Assembly: GCF_007858475.1 (NCBI RefSeq)
Contig: NZ_VIGX01000007.1
Span: 124,001 to 188,000 of the forward strand
Direction of reading: 5' to 3'
DNA length: 64,000 nucleotides
Origin: Tsukamurella conjunctivitidis
Lineage (GTDB): Bacteria > Actinomycetota > Actinomycetes > Mycobacteriales > Mycobacteriaceae
The translations under genes and the position numbers were made by a program. Positions 9,154 to 15,981 of this stretch are shown piece after piece (position 1 is the stretch's first letter; every line of letters starts with the position of its first letter). Below the pieces are notes generated by a model. That model made no database searches, was not told the DNA's origin, and was given only the letters and a program-made list of their open reading frames with translations.

Positions 9154-10050
9154 ATGCAGCTCACCGGCCTTCATGTCCCGCTCGTCACGCCCTTCGCCGC
9201 GGACGGCTCCGTCGACCTCATCTCACTCGAACGCCTCGCCCACGACACCCTGGCCGACGGTGCGGACGGCCTCCTCGCGCTCGGCACCACCGGGGAACCC
9301 GCGACGCTGTCGGCGGCGGAGCGGACCGCCGTGATCGACCTCATCGGCGGGGTCTGCGCCGAGCACCACGCGGTCTTCACCGTCGGCGCCGGCACCAACG
9401 CGACCGAAGGCACGGCGGAGGCTCTGCGCGACATCCATCCGCGCGCCGACTTCGCCCTGGTCGTGGTGCCGTACTACACCCGGCCGTCCGAGGCGGGCGT
9501 GGTCGAGCACTACCGCCGCGTCGCGGCGGCGAGCCCGGTGCCGCTGGTCGTCTACGACGTTCCGCAGCGGACCGGCCGCACGCTGTCGCTGGAGACGCTG
9601 CTGGACCTTGCGGCGATCGACGGAGTGTCCGGGTTCAAGCATGCGGCGGGCGGTGTCACGGAGACGACGGTGCGCCTGCTTGCGGCGATCAACACGGCGA
9701 CGCCCGGCGCGGTCTCGGTCCTGGCGGGCGATGATCCGTTCGCCGGCGCGTTGCTTGCCCTGGGCGGGCACGGCGTGATCTCCGCCAGCGCGAACGTCGC
9801 CGCGGGGGAGTTCGCCGCCCTGGTCGCCGCGTGGCGCGAGCACCGGATCGAGGAGGCCCGGGTGATCGGCGGTGCGCTCGCGAGCCTGGCCGCAGCGCTG
9901 TTCTCCGAGCCCAACCCCACGGTGATCAAGGGCGTCCTCGCCGCGCAGGGCCGGATCGCGACGCCCGCCGTGCGCCTCCCGCTGCTCCCGGCGTCCGACG
10001 ATGCCGTCACCGCGGCCTCCGCTCTGGTGCGGTCCGTGGTGGCCGCGTAG
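9154..10050 (+). CDS. DapA-like (dihydrodipicolinate synthase family) aldolase/lyase
   Basis: 298-residue TIM-barrel class I aldolase of the DHDPS/N-acetylneuraminate lyase family from ATG 9154. GLHVPLVTPFAADGSVDLIS is the family start, LGTTGEPATLS the carboxylate-binding GTTGE motif, VVYDVPQRTGR carries the conserved Tyr, and SGFKHAAGG holds the Schiff-base Lys. The sequence after the Lys (HAAGG rather than DASGD/EATGN) departs from true DapA, and no lysine genes are near, so a catabolic or specialised pyruvate/oxo-acid aldolase is as likely as lysine biosynthesis. An in-frame GTG/ATG at 9136 is less likely. Probably controlled by the divergent LysR protein. Confidence 0.85.
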   Translation: MQLTGLHVPLVTPFAADGSVDLISLERLAHDTLADGADGLLALGTTGEPATLSAAERTAVIDLIGGVCAEHHAVFTVGAGTNATEGTAEALRDIHPRADFALVVVPYYTRPSEAGVVEHYRRVAAASPVPLVVYDVPQRTGRTLSLETLLDLAAIDGVSGFKHAAGGVTETTVRLLAAINTATPGAVSVLAGDDPFAGALLALGGHGVISASANVAAGEFAALVAAWREHRIEEARVIGGALASLAAALFSEPNPTVIKGVLAAQGRIATPAVRLPLLPASDDAVTAASALVRSVVAA

Positions 10051-10074
10051 GCGGGGCCGCCGCCCCGACGATGG

Positions 10075-11676
10075 TCAGCGGCGGGCCTCATCGACGCCGC
10101 ACTCGTCCGCGCCCCGCTTCGACTCGAGGGCCACCGCGTCGGCGCGCTGCTTCCCGAGGTTCCAGTCGAGCCACGATCCGCCCTCGTTCGATGTCGGGGC
10201 GACGGCGCAGCGGGCCAGGTCCGCTGGCAGCCGGGCGATCGCCGGCCTCGCATCCGGCCCGAGGGTGGCGAGGTAGTCGAGGTCGACCTTGCCCGATTCC
10301 TCGAACCGCGCGACGTTGTGTTCGGCCACCCACGCCTCCGGATTCATCAGGCCCAGGCCGAACAGCACGAGGGCCGCTGAGCACAGTGCGGCCCGGGGGA
10401 GCAGCGCGACGGCGCGGAAGGCGACGGCGACCGCCGCCAGGACGAGCAGCGCGCCCATCCACAGCTCGAAGGCGTCCACCACGAGTCGGAGCACGGTGAA
10501 GCCGTAGGCCTGCTGGTAGACGTGCATCCGGTACAAGGCCGAGACCACCACGACGAGGGCGAGCGCACACAGGATGCCCAGGGAGACGGACAGCGCCAGC
10601 CGGTCGGACCGGGTCTCGCGCGGCGCCGCCCACCACGTGAGCCCCACGACCAGCAGCGCCAGCAGGGTCGCGACGGTGAGCTGGCCGAAGCCCCTGTGCA
10701 CCGACTCTGCGTAGGTCACGCCCGCCGTCCGCTGGACGTACTCGTGTCCCGCCCACAGCGTCGTCGCCTGCGCCGCGACGAAACCGGCGAACATCGCGAT
10801 CACCACACCGAGCGGCGCCAGCCACTCGTACCGGTGCAGGGCGCGGCGATCCGCGAAGAGCGAGGTCCCCACCACCGGGCCCGGCGGGTTGATCGCCGTG
10901 TACCCGACGCCGAGCGTGAGCACGGCGACGAACGCGGCCAGCACGGCGCGCCAGAGGAGACCCCCACCGTCGAACCGTGGGAGCAGGGCCTGCACCCACG
11001 AACCGAAGACGGCGTCACCGGTGGCGAACAGTGCGCCGAAGACGACGAGCGCAGCCAGGCACAGCGCGGCCGTGCGTAGGACGGGCCAGCCGATCGGTAA
11101 CCGTCGGACGGTCCCGACGGTCCTGCGCGCCCAGGGCGCGCTGCGGACCAGCGACAGCGGCCACAGTGCCGCGCTCGCGGCGATGTCGCGCACCGTCCGC
11201 GCGCCCGCGAGCGCCGAGAAGACGAGGGGGATCAGTGCGATGACCACGAGAGCGGAGAGCCAGCCCGCCGCGCGCAGGACGAGCAGTGCGGCGAGGCCGG
11301 CGGCGAGTGCTCCGGCGACCCAGGTGAAGGGGGACCGGCGATTCTTCGCGAAGCAGAGCGGGGCAAGGAGGACCGCGGCGACCACGATCAGCCCGCCCAC
11401 CGAGGCGAACGCGTGGTCCGGCAGCAGTGCCGCGGAGATCACGCCGACGACGACCGCCGCCCCGAGGAGCAGCGGCCGGGCCGGGACCTCGTCATCGCGC
11501 CAGTAGGCGCCGAACAGCAGGTCCGTTCCCGCGACGGGCGGGAGTGCGGGCCCGTACAGCCTCGCCGGTTCCCCCGGTCGCGGCGGCGGAATCGGCGCCT
11601 GCACGGCTGGGGCGGGCGGATTCGGGCCGGGGGACCAGCCTCCCGGCGTCGCGGACGGCAGTGGCGGAAGTGTCAT
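10075..11676 (-). CDS. DUF4173/DUF4153-type integral membrane protein
   Basis: 533-residue membrane protein with a Pro-rich cytoplasmic N-terminus (about 70 residues) and roughly 12 hydrophobic helices, then a hydrophilic C-terminal domain of about 90 residues. The block AESVHRGFGQLTVATLLALL and the HRYEWLAPLGV segment resemble the DUF4173 family. The start is fixed by AAGGAGGAGCG directly before ATG 11676, a near-perfect Shine-Dalgarno; an in-frame start at 11712 lies upstream. The C-terminal part ends with a Cys-containing region (LARCAVAPTSNEGGSW). Function unknown. Divergent from the phosphatase gene at 11770 across a palindrome. Confidence 0.75.
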   Translation of the reverse strand: MTLPPLPSATPGGWSPGPNPPAPAVQAPIPPPRPGEPARLYGPALPPVAGTDLLFGAYWRDDEVPARPLLLGAAVVVGVISAALLPDHAFASVGGLIVVAAVLLAPLCFAKNRRSPFTWVAGALAAGLAALLVLRAAGWLSALVVIALIPLVFSALAGARTVRDIAASAALWPLSLVRSAPWARRTVGTVRRLPIGWPVLRTAALCLAALVVFGALFATGDAVFGSWVQALLPRFDGGGLLWRAVLAAFVAVLTLGVGYTAINPPGPVVGTSLFADRRALHRYEWLAPLGVVIAMFAGFVAAQATTLWAGHEYVQRTAGVTYAESVHRGFGQLTVATLLALLVVGLTWWAAPRETRSDRLALSVSLGILCALALVVVVSALYRMHVYQQAYGFTVLRLVVDAFELWMGALLVLAAVAVAFRAVALLPRAALCSAALVLFGLGLMNPEAWVAEHNVARFEESGKVDLDYLATLGPDARPAIARLPADLARCAVAPTSNEGGSWLDWNLGKQRADAVALESKRGADECGVDEARR

Positions 11677-11724
11677 CGCTCCTCCTTCACGAGACGCACC
11701 CGTGGGATCCACGACGGTGTGCCA

Positions 11725-11741
11725 ACACTTTCAGAAAGTGT
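11725..11741. promoter_or_regulatory. 17-bp inverted repeat ACACTTT-CAG-AAAGTGT
   Basis: A perfect 7-3-7 inverted repeat in the 93-bp gap between the divergent DUF4173 and histidine-phosphatase genes. Its right end is 16 nt before the TAGACT hexamer (11758-11763) of the phosphatase promoter, so it occupies the -35 region. This is a typical place for a repressor operator. There is no T-run, so it is not a terminator. Confidence 0.45.
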
Positions 11742-11769
11742 ACGTGGCGGTCGCGCATAGACTCGGGGC

Positions 11770-12429
11770 ATGACCGTGATCCTGTTGCGCCACGGCCGCT
11801 CGACGGCGAACACCTCCGGGGTACTCGCGGGACGAGCCGAGGGCGTCGCGCTCGACGAGGCCGGCCGCGCCCAGGCCGCCGATCTCGTCGGCCGCCTCGC
11901 CGACGTCGACCTCGTGGCGGCCGTCCGTTCCCCGCTGCTGCGCTGCGAGCAGACCCTCGCGCCACTCGCCGCGGCGCACGGCCTACGGCCGGAGGTCGAC
12001 GACCGACTCGTGGAAGTCGATTACGGCGCGTGGACCGGCCGGGAGATCAAGGACCTGCTGCAGGAGCCACTGTGGAAGGTCGTGCAGCAGCAGCCCTCCG
12101 CCGCCGTCTTCCCCGACGGGGAGGGCCTCGCCGAGGTTCAAGCCCGCGCCGTCGCCGCGGTCCGCGACGCCGACCGCCGGTTCACCGAGGAGCACGGGCC
12201 CGGGGCGGTCTGGGTGGCGTGCAGCCACGGCGACGTGATCAAGGCGGTCGTCGCCGACGCCCTCGGTACGCACCTCGATCAGTTCCAGCGGATCTTCGTC
12301 GCACCGGCATCGGTGTCGATCGTGACCTACGGTCCGGCACGCCCGCTCGTGCAGTGCGTCAATTCGTCCGGTAGCGTCACGCTGCCCAAACGTCCAGCCA
12401 AGGAGGCAACGGTGGGAGGCGAGGCATGA
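11770..12429 (+). CDS. Histidine phosphatase (phosphoglycerate-mutase-like), Rv2135c type
   Basis: 219-residue cytoplasmic histidine phosphatase. The catalytic RHG motif is at residues 7-9 (ILLRHGRSTAN), and the second His lies in WVACSHGDVIKA. RSPLLRCEQT and the Glu in VDYGAWTGREIK complete the phosphate pocket. It belongs to the MSMEG_4193/Rv2135c group, which sits in a conserved cluster with DUF3090 and SCO1664-type genes. Substrate unknown. TAGACT at 11758-11763 is 6 nt before the ATG, predicting a leaderless mRNA. The stop overlaps the DUF3090 start by 4 nt (ATGA), so translation is coupled. Confidence 0.88.
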   Translation: MTVILLRHGRSTANTSGVLAGRAEGVALDEAGRAQAADLVGRLADVDLVAAVRSPLLRCEQTLAPLAAAHGLRPEVDDRLVEVDYGAWTGREIKDLLQEPLWKVVQQQPSAAVFPDGEGLAEVQARAVAAVRDADRRFTEEHGPGAVWVACSHGDVIKAVVADALGTHLDQFQRIFVAPASVSIVTYGPARPLVQCVNSSGSVTLPKRPAKEATVGGEA

Positions 12430-13007
12430 GCCGCTCCGTCCATGTTTTCCGCACCCCCGACAGGTTCGTCGTGGGCACCGTCGGCCAGCCCGGCGACCGG
12501 GCCTTCTACCTGCAGGCCGTGCACGAATCCCGCATCGTCTCCGTGCTCCTGGAGAAGCAGCAGGTCGAGGTGCTCGCCGAGCGCATCGCGGCGCTGCTCG
12601 ACGAGGTCGCGCGCCGGTTCGGCACCGCGATGCCGGCCGCCGACACGCCGGTCACCGACCTGCAGCCGCTCGTGATGCCCGTCGACGCGGAGTTCCGCGT
12701 CGGCACCATGGGCCTGGGCTGGGACTCCGAGGAGAAGGCGGTGGTCATCGAGCTGCTCGCCATCACCGAGCAGGAGCTCGACGAGTCCGTGGTGCTGGCC
12801 GACGACGCCGAGGAGGGCCCCGACGCGGTACGCGTCTTCCTCACTCCCGTCGCAGCGCGTGAGTTCGCGAACCGCTCCGAGAAGGTCCTCGGCGCCGGCC
12901 GCCCGGCGTGCCCGCTGTGCGGCGAGCCGCTCGACGCCGACGGGCACATGTGCGTGCGCCTCAACGGCTACCGCCGCGGCGCCGCGTTCGGCGCCGAGGA
13001 CGAGTAG
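12426..13007 (+). CDS. DUF3090 family protein with C-terminal zinc-knuckle
   Basis: 193-residue protein of the DUF3090 (Rv2134c/SCO1663) family. The N-terminal beta-rich part (HVFRTPDRFVVGTVGQPGDR, then FYLQAVHESRIVSVLLEKQQ) is followed by a C-terminal CPLCGEPLDADGHMC segment that looks like a small zinc-binding knuckle. No enzyme motif is visible. It lies between a phosphatase and a kinase-fold protein with 4-nt overlap upstream and immediate abutment downstream, so the three products probably act in one process. The process itself is unknown. Confidence 0.85.
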   Translation: MSRSVHVFRTPDRFVVGTVGQPGDRAFYLQAVHESRIVSVLLEKQQVEVLAERIAALLDEVARRFGTAMPAADTPVTDLQPLVMPVDAEFRVGTMGLGWDSEEKAVVIELLAITEQELDESVVLADDAEEGPDAVRVFLTPVAAREFANRSEKVLGAGRPACPLCGEPLDADGHMCVRLNGYRRGAAFGAEDE

Positions 13008-13796
13008 GTGGACCTCACGGTGGACCTCGAGAGCGCCGACCTGACGATCCTCGGCCGGATCACGAGCGCTTCCAACGCCACCCTGCTCTGTGACCTCGGC
13101 GAGACCGGGGAGCGGGCGGTCTACAAACCGATCCGCGGCGAGGTGCCGTTGTGGGACTTCCCCGACGGAACCCTCGCGGGCCGGGAGGTCGCCTCGTACC
13201 GGGTCTCCGAGGCGCTCGGCTGGGGGCTCGTCCCGGAGACCGTCCTGCGCGACGGTCCGCTCGGGCCCGGGATGGTGCAGCGCTGGGTCGTGGAGCCCGA
13301 ACCGGATGCCGGTACGGGCCCCGACCTGGTCGACCTGTTCCCGCTCGACGCGGTGCCCGACGACTACCTCACGGTCTTCACCGGCTACGTCGAGGACGCC
13401 GATGCACCGGACGGCATCGCGGAGGTTGCCCTCGCGCACGCCGACGACCCGCAGCTGCGCCGCCTCGCCGTCCTCGACGTGCTCATCAACAACGCCGACC
13501 GCAAGGGCGGCCACGTGCTCGTCGGTCCCGACGGCCGCGTCCAGGGAGTCGACCACGGCATCTGCCTGCACACCGCGCCGAAGCTGCGGACGGTGCTGTG
13601 GGGCTGGGCGGGCCGCGCGGTAGGCGACGACCTGCTCGCGGACGTCGAGGCGTTCCGCGCCGCACCTCCGGACCTCGCGGGGCTCATCACGGACGAGGAG
13701 CAGGACGCTCTCGCGGAGCGGGCCGCGATCCTCCTCGAGCTCGGCGCCATGCCGCTGCCGACCCCGAACCGGCCGATCCCCTGGCCGCCGTTCTGA
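13008..13796 (+). CDS. SCO1664-family protein, kinase-like (PI3/4K/HipA-type) fold
   Basis: 262-residue protein (GTG start directly after the DUF3090 stop), of the Rv2133c/SCO1664 family. The order of motifs is kinase-like: a Lys in ERAVYKPIRGEVPLWDFP (about residue 43), a catalytic-loop-like LDVLINNADRKGGHVLV (Asn-Asn-x-Asp-Arg), and a metal-binding GVDHGICLH, as in PI3/4-kinase and HipA folds. Whether it phosphorylates a lipid, sugar or protein is unknown. It closes the phosphatase-DUF3090-kinase unit, which is followed further on by mshC. Its 3' end is 4 nt from the convergent small gene at 13801. Confidence 0.85.
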   Translation: MDLTVDLESADLTILGRITSASNATLLCDLGETGERAVYKPIRGEVPLWDFPDGTLAGREVASYRVSEALGWGLVPETVLRDGPLGPGMVQRWVVEPEPDAGTGPDLVDLFPLDAVPDDYLTVFTGYVEDADAPDGIAEVALAHADDPQLRRLAVLDVLINNADRKGGHVLVGPDGRVQGVDHGICLHTAPKLRTVLWGWAGRAVGDDLLADVEAFRAAPPDLAGLITDEEQDALAERAAILLELGAMPLPTPNRPIPWPPF

Positions 13797-13800
13797 CCGA

Positions 13801-13986
13801 TCACGCCCGACGCGGCGGCCACCGTCGCCCGCGGGGCACGGGCTCCTCGTGAGCGGCGTGCGCGTCGCGCTTGTGCCGGCAGACCGCGCCGGCCGCGGCG
13901 ACCTCAGCCGGGTCGAAGCCCTCGGGCACGGGACCGTCGGCGACGAGCGCCCGGACCAGGGACTCCTGGCGTTCCCGCAGGCTCAT
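13801..13986 (-). CDS. Small SCO6045-like protein, partner of DUF692 enzyme (61 aa)
   Basis: 61 residues from ATG 13986. The body (LRERQESLVRALVADGPVPE, GFDPAEVAAAGAVCRHKRDA) resembles the short helical domain that is fused to the C-terminus of DUF692 proteins such as Streptomyces SCO6045; here it is a separate protein. Its ATG overlaps the DUF692 stop in an ATGA junction, so translation is coupled. The tail (PRGRRWPPRRA) is basic. A role as a substrate- or partner-binding subunit of the MNIO enzyme is inferred from position only. GTG 13992 is an alternative start. Confidence 0.6.
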   Translation of the reverse strand: MSLRERQESLVRALVADGPVPEGFDPAEVAAAGAVCRHKRDAHAAHEEPVPRGRRWPPRRA

Positions 13987-14849
13987 ACCCACTCCTTCCG
14001 CGCGCGCTCCGTGATCGGCGCGCAGCCGGCGGCCACGGCGATGGCGTCGAGCTCGTCGAAGAGCTCCACCGCGGGCGGGTAGCGGCCGTCGCGTTCCAGC
14101 ATGAACGGCACGTCCGCGCGCTCCCGCACCGCCGCGACCAGCGTCAGTACGCCCGCGTTCACCGGATCGGTGTGCGTGTCGTGGTAGCGACCGCCACGCT
14201 CGGAGCCCCCGGCCACGTGGCTGTAGGCGATCCGGTCGACCGGCAGTCGGGCGATCTCCTCCTGCGGGTCGCGTCCGCGGTTGAGGGCGTTCGCGTAGAC
14301 GTTCGCCACGTCGAGCACGAGCAGCGCGCCGGTGCGATTGAGCAGTTCGGTCAGGAACTCCGCCTCTGTGAACTCCTCCTCGGGCCAGCGCAGGAAGGCC
14401 GCGATGTTCTCCACCGCGAGCGGTACCGGCAGCGCGTCCTGCATCCGCGTGATGTTGCGGACCAGCACGTCGAGCGCCTCCCGGGTGCGGGGAACGGGGA
14501 GGAGGTGTCCCGCCTCGATCCCGCCGGCGCGCACGAAGGCGATGTGCTCACTGACCAGCGGCGCGCCGAAAGCCTCGGCGCACGCCGCCAGGCGGTGCAC
14601 CCGCTCCGGCTCGAGCGCGTCGACCCCGCCCAAGGAGAGCGCGACGCCGTGCGGCACCAGTGGCACACCGCGGGCGCGCAGGTCCACGAGCAGCGGATCG
14701 GTCTCCGCTCGGCCGCGACGGATCCGCACCGACTCGGCGATCACCTCGCAGAATCCGGGCCGCAGGTCGGCGATCACGCCCGCGATCTCGCGCCGCCAGC
14801 CCACGCCGAGCGGCCCCAGGGCGGGAACGGTGCGGGTCGCGGCGCTCAT
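13983..14849 (-). CDS. DUF692 family multinuclear non-heme iron oxidase (MNIO)
   Basis: 288-residue TIM-barrel protein of the MbnB/TglH/ChrH family, which use two or three iron ions and O2 to rewrite cysteine or nearby residues in peptides. All family metal ligands can be located: His67 (PHGVALSLGG), His102 (SEHIAF), Glu147 (VENIA), Asp180 (VLDVANVYANA), His211 (YSHVAGG), Asp224 and His226 (YHDTHTD), and Glu252 (MLERDG). The enzyme is therefore predicted active. The frame is open further upstream, but ATG 14849 forms an ATGA overlap with the TIGR04222 gene stop, and the family begins at GVGWRREIAGVI. The downstream 61-residue gene also overlaps by ATGA. The likely substrate is the Cys-rich tail encoded upstream, by inference. 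Confidence 0.9.
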   Translation of the reverse strand: MSAATRTVPALGPLGVGWRREIAGVIADLRPGFCEVIAESVRIRRGRAETDPLLVDLRARGVPLVPHGVALSLGGVDALEPERVHRLAACAEAFGAPLVSEHIAFVRAGGIEAGHLLPVPRTREALDVLVRNITRMQDALPVPLAVENIAAFLRWPEEEFTEAEFLTELLNRTGALLVLDVANVYANALNRGRDPQEEIARLPVDRIAYSHVAGGSERGGRYHDTHTDPVNAGVLTLVAAVRERADVPFMLERDGRYPPAVELFDELDAIAVAAGCAPITERARKEWV

Positions 14850-15745
14850 CCTCCGCACCCGCCGCAGCCGCCACAACCCCCGCAGCCGCCACCGCCACCA
14901 CCGCCGCACGACGCGCCGCCGCACGAGCCCCCACCGTCGCCGGACGATGCGGCGTCGCCGGCGAGCTCGACGCCCTCCGCGTAGGCGCCGTCGAACTGCC
15001 ACAGCGCGGCCGTGCCGAAGACGGCGACGGACAGACCGACCGCTGCTCCGCCGTAGGTGGACCAGGCGGGCCGGCGGGACGGCGCCAGGTACTCCAGGCG
15101 GGTCCGCTCGGCGCGCAGCAGGCGCTTCCCGGCGCGGGTCTCGCGGTCGATCGACCACAGGCGCGGGACCACGACGACGGCCACGATCAGGGACGGCATG
15201 AGGACGCTCGTCACCAGCGCCGCCGACTCGCGCCCCAGCACGGCCAGGATCAGGACGCCGGCCGCGCCACCGACCGCGCAGGCCGTCACGGGAGCCGCAC
15301 CCAGCCGCATCCGCCAGCGCTCCGTCGCGGATCGCAGGTAGCCCCGCGCGGCGAGGCGGTCCTCGAGCGCGTCGAGTTCGTCCGCGAGGGCGACGACGAC
15401 CGCGTTCACCGTGTACGACGTGAGGCCCGCGCAATGCGCGTGGACGGCCCGGGTGAGTCGGTCGGCGTCGGGCGGCGGGGGAGTGCCGCCCGCCCCCGGC
15501 GCCGTTTCCACCTGCGCGCCGGCCCGGAGCTGCGCGAGCGCCACGACGACCGGCGCCTGCCGGGACCGGATACAGGCGAGCTCGGTCGCCGTGAGCGGCG
15601 GATCGACGACGGTCCGCCGCCGGGATGCGGTCAGCGGCCGCCACGCCAGGGCGAGGGCGATCCCGCCGAGGAGGCAGAACAGGAACCATCGCGACCCGAT
15701 CGGGAACAGACCGTCGACGATGCTCTCGAATTCACTGCGGGACAT
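14846..15745 (-). CDS. TIGR04222-type membrane protein with Gly/Cys-rich C-terminal tail
   Basis: 299-residue membrane protein. The start at ATG 15745 is fixed by AGGAGGT seven nt upstream. One membrane helix lies near residues 19-35 (WFLFCLLGGIALALAW), two near 150-195 and one near 232-252. The middle soluble region has LTATELACIRSRQAPVVVAL and LDALEDRLAARGYLR, typical of TIGR04222. After the last helix comes a Ser/Gly linker and a tail with Cys at 275, 280, 288, 291, 294 and 297, the last four in consecutive Cys-Gly-Gly units ending the protein. The family is known for such low-complexity tails. It is the first gene of the MNIO operon; no function is established. 236 bp separate it from divergent mshC. 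Confidence 0.82.
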   Translation of the reverse strand: MSRSEFESIVDGLFPIGSRWFLFCLLGGIALALAWRPLTASRRRTVVDPPLTATELACIRSRQAPVVVALAQLRAGAQVETAPGAGGTPPPPDADRLTRAVHAHCAGLTSYTVNAVVVALADELDALEDRLAARGYLRSATERWRMRLGAAPVTACAVGGAAGVLILAVLGRESAALVTSVLMPSLIVAVVVVPRLWSIDRETRAGKRLLRAERTRLEYLAPSRRPAWSTYGGAAVGLSVAVFGTAALWQFDGAYAEGVELAGDAASSGDGGGSCGGASCGGGGGGGCGGCGGCGGCGG

Positions 15746-15981
15746 GACATTCACCTCCTGTGCGACCGGATCTTCCGAAGTGGGTACAGCATGGCGTCGG
15801 ATCGGGCCGCCCGCTAGGTTCCGCGGGAAAGAGTTTCCTGAGAGTTCCTGCGGCACAGGATCGCCGCTCGTCGGGGATCGTTCTCGCCGGTGCGCGCGGG
15901 GCGGTGCGCCTGGACGGACACCGCTCCGGCCGCGCCCCGGCCCGAAATCCACGATCGGATACGGCCGCATAGGGTGGGGGT

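Noticed and set aside
14850-14960. CGG-type tract as a DNA microsatellite or promoter element
   Set aside because: The codons for Gly and Cys vary and the frame is that of the TIGR04222 gene, so it is a coding repeat.
15746-15981. Extracytoplasmic-sigma promoter upstream of the TIGR04222 gene (repeated GGAA motifs)
   Set aside because: GGAAC-like elements exist, but no matching -10 (CGTT/CGTC) at 16-18 nt could be found, so the case is too weak.
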